Positions 23,699 to 32,328 of a DNA stretch of 36,702 nt are shown here, in pieces. This DNA comes from Legionella sp. (GTDB lineage: Bacteria > Pseudomonadota > Gammaproteobacteria > Legionellales > Legionellaceae). Position numbers and translations under genes: made by a program. The notes beneath the pieces were generated by a model. The model did no database searches, was not told the DNA's origin, and saw only the letters and a list, made by a program, of their open reading frames with translations. Every line of letters starts with the position of its first letter. The stretch's first letter is position 1. The stretch lies in contig JAFKHV010000033.1 of NCBI GenBank assembly GCA_017306715.1, positions 1 to 36,702 of the forward strand. Reading direction: 5' to 3'.

Positions 23699-24208
23699 TC
23701 ATCGAACACCGCCTTGCTGTTCATAAGCCTTAATTTTCGGTACAAGCTGTTCCATACGCTCATTTAATTCTCCAAAGCTCATAGCCCCAAATCCCACGGG
23801 AAACAGTTGCTTGGATTGGGGATTTACCACAAAAATGGCCGGATAGTTAATGGGATTTCCCTGAAATGCTGCATTAATCCATTCCGTTGTTGCAGGAAGA
23901 AAGTTGGGAAACTCCCTCAATGGCTGATTATCTAATGCCAAGGGCAATACACGCACATGATGTTGGCCTGCCCATTCTTTTAAAACGGGTGCAAACTGCT
24001 GACAGTGAGGGCATTGACTGCCATAAAATAATATCAATCCATGGTTCCTATAAAACACGTCTTGAGACGCTTGAGTAGCTTGAACCCGTTGGTGTTCTGA
24101 GTGCGGACGCTCCTTCTCGCTAATGAAATCAGATAACCATGCAGACTGACTCGAAGCACTCAATGAATAGAACAGGAGTAAAATCCCTAAAAACCGGATA
24201 CCTCTCAT
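23699..24208 (-). CDS. trbB: TrbB thiol-disulfide isomerase
   Basis: A 169-aa periplasmic thioredoxin-fold protein with a signal peptide and the active-site CPHC (C66, C69) in LFYGSQCPHCQQF. F TrbB is a DsbC-like isomerase that helps fold cysteine-rich pilus components. The cis-proline segment INYPAIFVV is near residue 120. The ATG at 24208 overlaps the traF stop (ATGA) and has a perfect AAGGAGGT. Substrates are probably TraN (about 30 cysteines), TraU and TraH. Confidence 0.88.
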   Translation of the reverse strand: MRGIRFLGILLLFYSLSASSQSAWLSDFISEKERPHSEHQRVQATQASQDVFYRNHGLILFYGSQCPHCQQFAPVLKEWAGQHHVRVLPLALDNQPLREFPNFLPATTEWINAAFQGNPINYPAIFVVNPQSKQLFPVGFGAMSFGELNERMEQLVPKIKAYEQQGGVR

Positions 24209-24966
24209 GACATACCTCCTTTAAATTGGGTTGCGACATCCACAAATCGCTCCATCAACACATCTTGAGTCGTTAATCCAAAGGCTACAGGAGACACGTT
24301 TTTACTGGTTGGATTAACCAATAAAATTGCAGGAAAATAGCGAACATTCATTTGGTTTGCTTGCCCGACATCGACACGTGAGCTTGGTAATTCGGGTGCA
24401 ATCGAGCCATCCACACTAATCGGCATCAGTGTCAAATGAAATCGTTTACAAAAATCTGAAATGATGGGAATTTGTTTTACATCGTAAGGACTTTTCCCGC
24501 GATAAAAAAATAACACGCCATGAGTTGATGCAAGCGATGCGATAAACTCAGTACGCTTGTTCTCGCGAACTTCATCGGTGATTTTGGCTCCAATATTAGA
24601 CGTAGGATGGGTCACTGAATAATCATACTCAGGATAGGCCAACATGGTTTGTTGAAAGACCTGCTTAAATCGAGAAGACTCTTCCAGCCAATAATGTTGT
24701 AGGCTTAAAAACACGCGCATGTCCTCTACACTTTTCGTATGCCGTGCTTTATGCAAGGCCTCCATCGTGTAAAAACGAAGTACTGCATCACGTTGCGTGA
24801 AACTAAGCTGTTTAAAAGGAATACCTTTTTGCGGGATTGGGGCTCGTTTTTTTTCTTTTTGGTCGTGCTCTTTTTTTACACTGTACCAAAGAAATCCAAC
24901 GGGCTCCTCGGTCGCAAAACAGCAGGGACTCAACACAATCAAAACAAAAAAGAACACTTTAATCAT
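24205..24966 (-). CDS. traF: TraF pilus assembly protein
   Basis: A 253-aa exported protein, F TraF being 257 aa. Signal peptide of about 18 residues ending CFA. The C-terminal half has a thioredoxin fold but with the CxxC lost (the position reads RGKSPYDVK near 157-165), as in F TraF. VRYFPAILLVNP (about 208-219) is the cis-proline loop. It overlaps traN by 8 bp and trbB by 4 bp, so the three are coupled. Confidence 0.9.
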   Translation of the reverse strand: MIKVFFFVLIVLSPCCFATEEPVGFLWYSVKKEHDQKEKKRAPIPQKGIPFKQLSFTQRDAVLRFYTMEALHKARHTKSVEDMRVFLSLQHYWLEESSRFKQVFQQTMLAYPEYDYSVTHPTSNIGAKITDEVRENKRTEFIASLASTHGVLFFYRGKSPYDVKQIPIISDFCKRFHLTLMPISVDGSIAPELPSSRVDVGQANQMNVRYFPAILLVNPTSKNVSPVAFGLTTQDVLMERFVDVATQFKGGMS

Positions 24967-26641
24967 GAGCTTTCCCCTGATTCTGCAAGTGCATAATACG
25001 TGACTGATTTGCCTGACTCATTTGCCCATTACTAGGAGGAGTCATCCTATCGACAAACTCCTTTTCAATACGAGACATATCCAAGGATGAAAAATTAATA
25101 CGCTCCAGCTCTTCAGGAGTTATCCCTCGGCAATCTGCTTTATTTTCATTACCCTTTGCCCGGCCAAAACTTATTCCAAGCTGCCTAAAACGCCCTTGAA
25201 TTTGAATAATTGCCGCAAGACTATTCGGAAACACACACCACGATTCCTTCGTTTCAACACAACCAATCACTTTCTTGGCGCAATACTCACCAACCCTGAA
25301 AGCTCGCCCCTCTTCTTTGGCTTTAGCGAGGCGTTTTTCATCTTGACTGCAATGCGTCATCTGATGACTCCCGCCACAACAATTACGCGTATTTAAAATT
25401 ACTTTTCTGCACGTCGAGTTCTTTCCTTTAAAAATCGCAGGAATGCCACTACGAATTTGATTGGCGGCCACATCGCCTGCGGCACCCGCTAATGCGCCAA
25501 GACGAGAAATCCCCTCGCCCGCATCCGAGCTTTCTTCCATTTGGGATTCATCACATTGACCATCAGCACATGCCATGGTTCCTGGACAGATGGTTTTTTC
25601 AGGCAAGCACTGCTTTTCCAAGCAACGAAAGGTTTGCGTATATTGGGTGCATTGGCTCTGTTGTTGTGCACTGCACTGAGAGCCAATTTGGGAACATCCT
25701 TGATTCATGAAACCAGTACATCCACTGCTTGTGATATTCATGCATTGATAGTGGTATTCTTGTTTCCAGCATGGGCGTGAAATCATCACCCCATTAATCC
25801 ATCGTGTCTGGTTTGCATCCAAACACTTATTGGCTTCTTGAATAAAACACTGACCTTGATGTGATTGGTTTTGAATTTTATCGCAATCACGGTGCAACCA
25901 TTCATCATCACTGATTTTTTGGGTTAACGTAATCGTTAATTGAGCTTGTCGCTCCCAATACGATTTTTTGATTTTAAGGGTATGCTCAGTGCACGTTGGT
26001 TTTTGGGTAATGACTCTCGGTTTATTGTTTGTGGTTACCGAAATGTCAACTGCTTCGCAATGTTCATGAAATTGGATTAAATTAGCCGCTGAGCAATGCC
26101 AATCCCCTTTAGGGCAATGACTTAAATCAATCGTGCTCTCTAAGTTGTAAGGGGAAGCACTCATTGTTCGAGTGACTGTTTGGCTGATTGGCTGTACCGA
26201 AACCTTTAATTCATCCGCACAAGATAGCTTTTTATATTCAATGGACTCGAAACAGGAGTGATCTGAAACTTTCTCAATACATTCTGCATTTTTGGTATAA
26301 CACGCCCCATTAAGTGCCTCTTCTGGGTTTTCTAAAAGTTGTTCCGCATAACGAACTTCAGGACTGTTTTCGGACAATCTCGCGGCATGATTTCCTGCGT
26401 TTCGATAAATATCTTGCGCGGTTGCATTATTAGGTAACGCATTAATACTTAAGTTCTTTAATTGCTTTGTCTCTAAAGATTGCTCTTTAGGATGTTCATT
26501 AAAATTAGGTAAAATCGCAGAAGAATTTAGCCCTCGCAATGCATCCATCGCACGCTCTCGTGCATTCATCGCATCTTGTTTGTTGGCAGCTAAGGCACAA
26601 CTACTCAATAGCCCAACGAGAAGGAAGCGTTTAGCGTTCAT
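24959..26641 (-). CDS. traN: TraN mating-pair adhesin
   Basis: A 560-aa exported protein with a signal peptide (about 1-18) and about 30 cysteines in the mature part, the mark of TraN, an outer membrane protein that recognises recipient receptors and stabilises mating pairs. Cysteines cluster at about 290-375 and 410-470, with CCGGSHQM near 418 in the conserved C-terminal part. It is shorter than F TraN (602), consistent with a smaller variable receptor-binding region. The ATG at 26641 overlaps trbC by 11 bp. Receptor specificity cannot be read from the sequence. Confidence 0.9.
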   Translation of the reverse strand: MNAKRFLLVGLLSSCALAANKQDAMNARERAMDALRGLNSSAILPNFNEHPKEQSLETKQLKNLSINALPNNATAQDIYRNAGNHAARLSENSPEVRYAEQLLENPEEALNGACYTKNAECIEKVSDHSCFESIEYKKLSCADELKVSVQPISQTVTRTMSASPYNLESTIDLSHCPKGDWHCSAANLIQFHEHCEAVDISVTTNNKPRVITQKPTCTEHTLKIKKSYWERQAQLTITLTQKISDDEWLHRDCDKIQNQSHQGQCFIQEANKCLDANQTRWINGVMISRPCWKQEYHYQCMNITSSGCTGFMNQGCSQIGSQCSAQQQSQCTQYTQTFRCLEKQCLPEKTICPGTMACADGQCDESQMEESSDAGEGISRLGALAGAAGDVAANQIRSGIPAIFKGKNSTCRKVILNTRNCCGGSHQMTHCSQDEKRLAKAKEEGRAFRVGEYCAKKVIGCVETKESWCVFPNSLAAIIQIQGRFRQLGISFGRAKGNENKADCRGITPEELERINFSSLDMSRIEKEFVDRMTPPSNGQMSQANQSRIMHLQNQGKAHD

Positions 26642-27050
26642 AGTGACCTCGAAGTTGTTCCAAGCTCAATCCGCTCACACCTTGGTCCACGATTCGCTCC
26701 AATCCTTTTTTTAGAGACAAGTTGCCATAAATCACATCAAATACGTGACCATTATCAACCACTAAGGCAGGAACGGACGTAATGGCGTACCGCTCAAATG
26801 CTGTAGGATCAATTTGTAAGTTTAAATTGGGCACGCTTTGGCTTAGACTCATAATTTTACGCACTGTTTTCGCCATAGAGTCCTGATGAAGTCCATTTAA
26901 ATAAACGGGAATATTTAATTGGACACTCTCTTGTAATGTTTCAATTAACAACTGCTTTGGCATCGAAAAACTTACATATACAGAGAATGTATGTGCAAAA
27001 CATGTTAGGGATAAAAACAATTGCATGAATAAACCAACGATTAGGCGCAT
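26631..27050 (-). CDS. trbC: TrbC pilus assembly protein (short form)
   Basis: A 139-aa exported protein. Signal peptide MRLIVGLFMQLFLSLTCFA (1-19), then SVYVSFSMPKQLLIETLQES (about 22-41) and a conserved ITSVPALVV (about 90-98), the thioredoxin-like TrbC core. F TrbC is about 212 aa; the missing part is N-terminal. In several F-like systems this form pairs with TraW. The ATG at 27050 has GGAG upstream and begins 4 bases after the stop of a 32-codon ORF. Confidence 0.85.
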   Translation of the reverse strand: MRLIVGLFMQLFLSLTCFAHTFSVYVSFSMPKQLLIETLQESVQLNIPVYLNGLHQDSMAKTVRKIMSLSQSVPNLNLQIDPTAFERYAITSVPALVVDNGHVFDVIYGNLSLKKGLERIVDQGVSGLSLEQLRGHYER

Positions 27051-27054
27051 CGTA

Positions 27055-27153
27055 TTACTCCACATAATCAAGTCCCAGGCTGCGATTCCAAGCCAAAAGA
27101 ACACTCATGAACGCAACCCCTAAATAAAATGCACTATCAGATAATTCACCCAT
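27055..27153 (-). CDS. Micro-ORF between traU region and trbC (32 aa)
   Basis: ATG 27153 with AAGGAA upstream, overlapping the end of the 118-aa gene, and TAA at 27055, four bases before the trbC ATG. The peptide has one hydrophobic segment (AFYLGVAFMSVLLAW, residues 8-22) and an acidic end. GGAG for trbC lies in its last codons, so it may work as a coupling leader, a small membrane peptide, or both. It is supported only by its signals and tight packing. Confidence 0.5.
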   Translation of the reverse strand: MGELSDSAFYLGVAFMSVLLAWNRSLGLDYVE

Positions 27154-27502
27154 GACATACGTTCCTTAGCGTAAAAGTAAGTCTGGAAGAGGAAACAAAA
27201 AGCCGTTCAGTATGAAGTAACGAATAACGCCCAACAGCTCGCGATAACATCCCCATTCCCAGTAATACCTCAACGCAAATAGCGTTCGATAAAATGGAGA
27301 AAAAAAACAATAAAAGCCCTGAAAACCAGCATAAGCATAAAAAAATCAGGGAGACTTTATTATTCGCATAAGGCGTTATATCACCTGACGTAATTAATGA
27401 ATGGATGCTGCATGCATGAATGCTGATTAAAGCGAAATAACAACTCAATAACACGGTTAATTTTGAATTTCCTAATCTCTTGTAAATGAATTTAATGCTC
27501 AT
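27146..27502 (-). CDS. Hypothetical membrane protein between traU and trbC (118 aa)
   Basis: A 118-aa protein with two hydrophobic segments (about 15-35 and 50-75) and a basic, Arg/Ser-rich C-terminus. The ATG at 27502 has GGAGA six bases before it; a methionine four codons upstream lacks this. It starts 13 bp after traU. In F no gene lies between traU and trbC. No homologue is recognised. Confidence 0.55.
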   Translation of the reverse strand: MSIKFIYKRLGNSKLTVLLSCYFALISIHACSIHSLITSGDITPYANNKVSLIFLCLCWFSGLLLFFFSILSNAICVEVLLGMGMLSRAVGRYSLLHTERLFVSSSRLTFTLRNVCHG

Positions 27503-27515
27503 TTTTGTCTCCATT

Positions 27516-28499
27516 TTATAAGAACGTGCAATTGCGTTTTCGCCATACTAAAAACCCATATTGAAAAGGCTTATGAGATTTGATTTTCCCTGCCTCCCAA
27601 GCAAGGGTGCTGTATCCTGATGGATAACAATGTTGTCCATCAGCGACTTGGTTTACTAACTCATAGCGGTAGCGTGATTTTGGAGTTACGGAATAATAGT
27701 GCTCTTTACAAATAGCCCCCGACTCAGGACTTGAGTCAGCAAGAAGATATTCTCGATGCATCTTATAATTCATACGTTCTGTAAGAAGTAATGCCGTTTG
27801 TACTGGGGATAACGGTGCATTCACATGTCCCGTTAATGGATAATGAGTTCCTTGACTTCCTGCACACCAAAAAAGACTGTCCATGGGCTTTTTGCGCACC
27901 GTGGACGATAAACTGTCTGCAGCACATGAAGCTTGAGTTATGGGATTACCAAACAATACCGATTCGGGACTTAATACAAAACTCATTTCTGAGTCCATCC
28001 AGGTGGGATCAAGCTCAGTTAAATAGGCAATATCAAAACTTCCCCCTTGCAAACACCCTATGGAAGTAATTAAATTAAGCCAGTAAATCAAAGGATATTT
28101 ATACCAATGTACATGAAAAAACGCGTGTTGCTGCCCCATGCCTACGAGATGACGGCCACCACGAGCAGACTTAAGCCCCATATTAAGTTTGGTTCCCCCT
28201 AAATTCACCAAACAATAGGGCGTATCGGTGACATCGGTCAACGCCATAGGCTCCCAATAACCAATGTTTAATCCTATCCTCATTCCTAAATTGGAAGGAC
28301 ACATGCCAACCGGTAATTTGGCATTGTCTGTATCTTCTAAAGAGGAGCTAACGATTTTGGTATTGCCAATAGATAAAGGAAACAGACAACGCCAACATAC
28401 ATCTTTAATTGGGTTGATGAAATGTCCCGTACAAGGGGCACTAAAGAGTGGCATAGAGAACAACATGCTCAAAATAACCAAAATAAATTTAAGCCTCAT
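27516..28499 (-). CDS. traU: TraU pilus assembly/DNA transfer protein
   Basis: A 327-aa exported protein, F TraU being 330. Signal peptide of about 21 residues ending FSA, then CTGHFINPIKDVCWRCLFPL (about 23-42), the family's strongly conserved opening. Several cysteines later (as in SIGCLQGG, near 150) suit a disulfide-rich periplasmic protein. The ATG at 28499 has AAGGAG seven bases before it and overlaps the traW end by 11 bp. Confidence 0.93.
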   Translation of the reverse strand: MRLKFILVILSMLFSMPLFSAPCTGHFINPIKDVCWRCLFPLSIGNTKIVSSSLEDTDNAKLPVGMCPSNLGMRIGLNIGYWEPMALTDVTDTPYCLVNLGGTKLNMGLKSARGGRHLVGMGQQHAFFHVHWYKYPLIYWLNLITSIGCLQGGSFDIAYLTELDPTWMDSEMSFVLSPESVLFGNPITQASCAADSLSSTVRKKPMDSLFWCAGSQGTHYPLTGHVNAPLSPVQTALLLTERMNYKMHREYLLADSSPESGAICKEHYYSVTPKSRYRYELVNQVADGQHCYPSGYSTLAWEAGKIKSHKPFQYGFLVWRKRNCTFL

Positions 28500-29124
28500 C
28501 GCCGTTCTCCTTAATTGCAACCTCATGAATCACTAACTGATTATCACGTCGTGTGACCTGAGTGGGAACCGCAGTAATACGCAGCTTTTGGGTGATTCGA
28601 CCGGATTGATCAAAATAAATTGCAGCGTTCAAAGTCGTTTCTGCCTGCGACACGGCACCTCCCGTTAAAATGTATTTGGGGTTAATACACTCCTTTGCTT
28701 TTTTCTTTACCCAACGAATTTGTGCCTCATCATCTGCATTAAAAAATAACCAGCACGGTTGGTATGAGGGGAGTTGTTTTAAAGCATTAACCCGAGTCCC
28801 CTTGGTAAAAAGCGTCCTGCCTGTGCTGTCTTTGATTGCATCAGCAGTCACGAGTTCAGGGACATAATAATGATGTCGTGAATGCATAATGCGCATTAAA
28901 CTCAAAGGTCTTGGGCGATTTGCATGAGCGGCGACTTCTTTTACCCAGTGTTGATTGAGTTGCTCTATGGCTCCTTGGTTTTTAAGCTCGGTTAAACGCT
29001 CATAAATATGCGTGAGAAAACTCTTCTCCTTGATTGGAAACACCGCACCGACAACGCCTAATGAGTGTGCATGGATTGAGGAGCACGGTGTTAATAGAAG
29101 CCAAACTAAAAGTACGCGTTTCAC
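28489..29124 (-). CDS. traW: TraW pilus assembly protein
   Basis: A 211-aa exported protein, the same length as F TraW (210). Signal peptide to about residue 19 (HAHSLG). Family motifs GAVFPIKEKSFL (about 27-38), NRPRPL (about 69-74) and LTGGAVSQAE (about 152-161). The start is GTG, in a GTGA overlap with the trbI stop, with GAGGAG upstream. Works with TrbC and TraU in the periplasm. Confidence 0.92.
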   Translation of the reverse strand: MKRVLLVWLLLTPCSSIHAHSLGVVGAVFPIKEKSFLTHIYERLTELKNQGAIEQLNQHWVKEVAAHANRPRPLSLMRIMHSRHHYYVPELVTADAIKDSTGRTLFTKGTRVNALKQLPSYQPCWLFFNADDEAQIRWVKKKAKECINPKYILTGGAVSQAETTLNAAIYFDQSGRITQKLRITAVPTQVTRRDNQLVIHEVAIKENGDEA

Positions 29125-29456
29125 ACCGAACTCCTCATCGCGTGACTCAACTCATTCATTAATTGAGAAGTAACATCCACGCCACCGCTTAGGACATGTT
29201 GCTTATCAATAATCAGAACATGGTGCTTTTGCGCATACTCATTAATCATCTTTGGTAACAGTTTTTTTAATTTTTGCGATGCCTTAGCAATTTGGGCATC
29301 CGACGCTTTATGAAGAGCTAATTGCCGGATTAATTGAGCATGCACCATGTGATTATCAAAGAGCACTACTTGCGTTTTAGGACTCCAAAAACTCCCAAGC
29401 CCCAAACCCAAAGCAAAAACCCCAATTCCTAAGCCATGGTGCCAACTTATGCGCAT
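29121..29456 (-). CDS. trbI: TrbI-like membrane protein
   Basis: A 111-aa protein with one N-terminal membrane segment (about 8-24) and a periplasmic helical part. INEYAQKHHVLII (about 71-83) matches the conserved core of F TrbI (AYQQKHHAVILV). F TrbI (128 aa) affects pilus retraction or length. It lies between traC and traW, as in F, overlapping traC by 10 bp. Confidence 0.85.
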   Translation of the reverse strand: MRISWHHGLGIGVFALGLGLGSFWSPKTQVVLFDNHMVHAQLIRQLALHKASDAQIAKASQKLKKLLPKMINEYAQKHHVLIIDKQHVLSGGVDVTSQLMNELSHAMRSSV

Positions 29457-32044
29457 AATTCAGCTCCATAATATTTATAGGCCACTTGATTAATTGCCTC
29501 CGCCATCGGAACACCACGATGTAACAATGCCTCAATGTCACTGTATTCTTCGCCTGAAGTTGAAAACAAAATGCGCGAAAAAGGATCGCAAAAATAACGA
29601 TGAAAACTGCTGACCGAACCAAATTGAAGCATCACATCTGAAAAACCTTGAGATTTTGCCTCACCAAATGAATCAATGAGTGTGGATTCTAAAGAAGTAA
29701 AACGATCAGGATGTTTTTCAATAAAGCTTTTGAAATTACCTTGCCGCATAATAATCTTGGTATCAGAACTTGCAGCAATGGCCTCTCCCTGAACGGTGTT
29801 GGTCGTATCTTGAAGATTTTGGGTAATAACGGAAAAACCACCCATATGCTTACGTGCTGTACGAAATCCTTGCTCAATAAACGCCGCACAAATCGGGTTA
29901 GTTCCTTTAGCCAGGAATCGCCATGCCTCATCAATAATGCAGCGTTTTTGCCGTTTTCGGTCTGAATTATAAAATTGGCCTTGAATGATGACGATCATCA
30001 CGAACATCACAATGCTCATCAGCTCAGGATCATGCTTTAAACCACCTAACTCCAATACCACAAAATTAGAGCCATTCAGCAAAGGCGTATCACTATTAAA
30101 TATATGGCCATACATTCCCGTCCTTCCGTATTTATCCAATAAGATCAACAAGTCTTTAAGGCGTTGATCGTTTTCGGAATCAGGATGCTGCAACAAATCA
30201 CGAAGCGCGTTCAGTACGTCATCCATCCGTGTTTTACGGCCATGCTTTTTCCAGCTTTTTAATACCGCTTTTAATAACCAAGCGCGTTGCACTTCGCTAA
30301 TGGGTTGATGAGGGCTGGCCATAATGGCTAATAAATCGCGAATTTGTGTGTAATCATGTACCTTCTCACCTTGAATGTCCGTAACACCATCAAAATCAAA
30401 TAAGGTAAATGGATTGAGTGTGAGGGTTTTTGCGTCAATATAGGTACCGCCCACCAACTCACACAAATGCTTGTAGGAACCACCTAAATCGATGACATAA
30501 ATTTGCTGGCCACGGGACAAACCATCAAGAATCTGGGCTTGTTCAAAAAATGACTTTCCAGAACCAGTGCTCGCAACAGTTAATCGATTGTAGTTGGTAA
30601 TGGGTAAGGCTCTGTCATCAAAGATGTCCAAATAAAAGAGCTGGTTTCGTGTGGTAGGCAATAAAAGACCTTGGTTAGACCCTTTAAAGTCGGCAATTAA
30701 AGGAGCTAGATTGGCCACATTGTAATGACTTAATTCTTTGGTTTTTCCTAAGAGTTCCATCCCTGAAAAAAGTCCCTCAGTTAACATAAAGGGGAGACTT
30801 CCTAAAAATCGTAACCATTGGATGCAGGGGCTTCGGATTAACGTGAAATCTAAACTGCGATAACTGGCAATGGCTTTAGCTACATGTTCACGCTCATGTT
30901 CTTCATCAGTAAATAATATTAAATTATAAAAGGTAGGGAGCAGATCAAGATCTCCTCGCGAAGCATGCTCATGAACAAATCGCCATTCTGCCGCTTCGTC
31001 TTGAATCCCAGGATTAATAAACGACTGCACCGCATTGTTATTGGCATCTAACGATTTAGCACGACTTTTGGCGCGTGCTTTCATTTTTTCCTGCTTTATT
31101 CCTCGAATAGTAAATGACAACAAAAATGGGCATTGAATGCCTTGTTCAGGCTTTAAGGTATTCGCAAATAAGTCCGGCGTTTGCCACAATGCAAAGGGCT
31201 TCTTAGGGTAAGAAACAATTTCACAACTAACCATCCTTGTTTTGTGTATGCTACCTTCTTCATCGGCCACACGAACGTCCACCTTATTATCATCATGCCT
31301 CAGTACAATCGTGGGATGAGGAATGGTGTTACTCAATCGCTCCGAAGATAGGTCTACTTCTGGCCAAGAAAACTCATTGAAATTGGGAGAAACTACAGCA
31401 CGTAAGAACACGCGAAAATCCTGAGCCCCACAGCGCGAATAACAAAAGCCAGCCACTTTAAGTTCTGATTCAAAATCATGACGCAACTGAACTAAATCAA
31501 GCTCCACACCAGGACTTGCTTTTCGTGAAATAAACAGCATGCATTGGTAATCTGCAAGAGTTGCGGGGATGTTTCGGTTATTTTTATACCCATGATGAAT
31601 CGCCTTGAGATGATACTTAATACTCATACGAGCAAGCTCTGCATAAATTCCGCCTCGCTCAAGAATCGGTTCAAAATTATTTTGTAACGACTGGGCAAGC
31701 CAGGGATGCTTGTACAACATGACGGTACAATCTGTCCCATAGGTCAATTTACTTTTAATCATCTCAGCGATTGCTTTCATTAATGTTTCATCAGCACCGG
31801 CCATAGGCACCACCATCAATCCAAAGCCTACTGAATTTCGATTCACAAAAAATCCATGCTCATCGACTGACTCATAAGGAAGTAATTTTGAAAATGAAGG
31901 TAAATCCATACTTAAGGATTGATTCGCGTGATGAATATCCACCAAAGAATTAGGTTTAATTCCATCGGTTTCACCCAATATATGACTTAATCGATGAAGA
32001 AGCGCACGCGTTTTATCTCGCCAATACTTAATGGTTACGCCCAT
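29447..32044 (-). CDS. traC: TraC pilus assembly ATPase (VirB4-like)
   Basis: An 865-aa cytoplasmic ATPase of the VirB4/TraC family (F TraC 875). Walker A is ASTGSGKS (491-498), and Walker B is CIIDEAWRFL. The N-terminal part includes the TraC N domain. ATG 32044 has GGGAG nine bases before it and is preferred to ATG 32074, which would overlap traV by 40 bp. It powers pilus assembly at the inner membrane. It overlaps traV by 10 bp. Confidence 0.95.
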   Translation of the reverse strand: MGVTIKYWRDKTRALLHRLSHILGETDGIKPNSLVDIHHANQSLSMDLPSFSKLLPYESVDEHGFFVNRNSVGFGLMVVPMAGADETLMKAIAEMIKSKLTYGTDCTVMLYKHPWLAQSLQNNFEPILERGGIYAELARMSIKYHLKAIHHGYKNNRNIPATLADYQCMLFISRKASPGVELDLVQLRHDFESELKVAGFCYSRCGAQDFRVFLRAVVSPNFNEFSWPEVDLSSERLSNTIPHPTIVLRHDDNKVDVRVADEEGSIHKTRMVSCEIVSYPKKPFALWQTPDLFANTLKPEQGIQCPFLLSFTIRGIKQEKMKARAKSRAKSLDANNNAVQSFINPGIQDEAAEWRFVHEHASRGDLDLLPTFYNLILFTDEEHEREHVAKAIASYRSLDFTLIRSPCIQWLRFLGSLPFMLTEGLFSGMELLGKTKELSHYNVANLAPLIADFKGSNQGLLLPTTRNQLFYLDIFDDRALPITNYNRLTVASTGSGKSFFEQAQILDGLSRGQQIYVIDLGGSYKHLCELVGGTYIDAKTLTLNPFTLFDFDGVTDIQGEKVHDYTQIRDLLAIMASPHQPISEVQRAWLLKAVLKSWKKHGRKTRMDDVLNALRDLLQHPDSENDQRLKDLLILLDKYGRTGMYGHIFNSDTPLLNGSNFVVLELGGLKHDPELMSIVMFVMIVIIQGQFYNSDRKRQKRCIIDEAWRFLAKGTNPICAAFIEQGFRTARKHMGGFSVITQNLQDTTNTVQGEAIAASSDTKIIMRQGNFKSFIEKHPDRFTSLESTLIDSFGEAKSQGFSDVMLQFGSVSSFHRYFCDPFSRILFSTSGEEYSDIEALLHRGVPMAEAINQVAYKYYGAELCA

Positions 32045-32328
32045 GATTTCTCCCTCACCGATTCTGAAACCCATATAGAGCTTCCGTTACTTTTTTGAAC
32101 TACTCGTCCATGCGCACCATGATTGCTGTAGTTGGGTGTCATGCGATGAGTCTTTTTTCCAGTATAAGGAATCATCTCATCGGCAAAATGCGTCATGTCA
32201 TCGACCTGTTCAATAGTCAAACAACTGTCCGTGGCAGTTGCCTTACATGCGGTGTTAATGCTCATTGAACTGCACCCAAAACACCCCAAGCCCATCAAGA
32301 GCAATAAGCTAAATCTTATTCCGGTCAT
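32035..32328 (-). CDS. traV: TraV lipoprotein (short form)
   Basis: A 97-aa lipoprotein, much shorter than F TraV (171). The signal ends in LGCFGCSS, so the modified cysteine is C16 or C19. Residues about 25-45, ACKATATDSCLTIEQVDDM, align with F TraV CNATTSDTCMTMEQA. TraV is VirB7-like and joins TraK and TraB into the outer membrane core complex. It overlaps traB by 4 bp. Confidence 0.85.
   Translation of the reverse strand: MTGIRFSLLLLMGLGCFGCSSMSINTACKATATDSCLTIEQVDDMTHFADEMIPYTGKKTHRMTPNYSNHGAHGRVVQKSNGSSIWVSESVREKSWA

Noticed and set aside
22312..23763. Longer start for traH at 23763
   Set aside because: It would overlap trbB by 65 bp and place residues before a standard signal peptide; the ATG at 23673 has GAGGA at good spacing.
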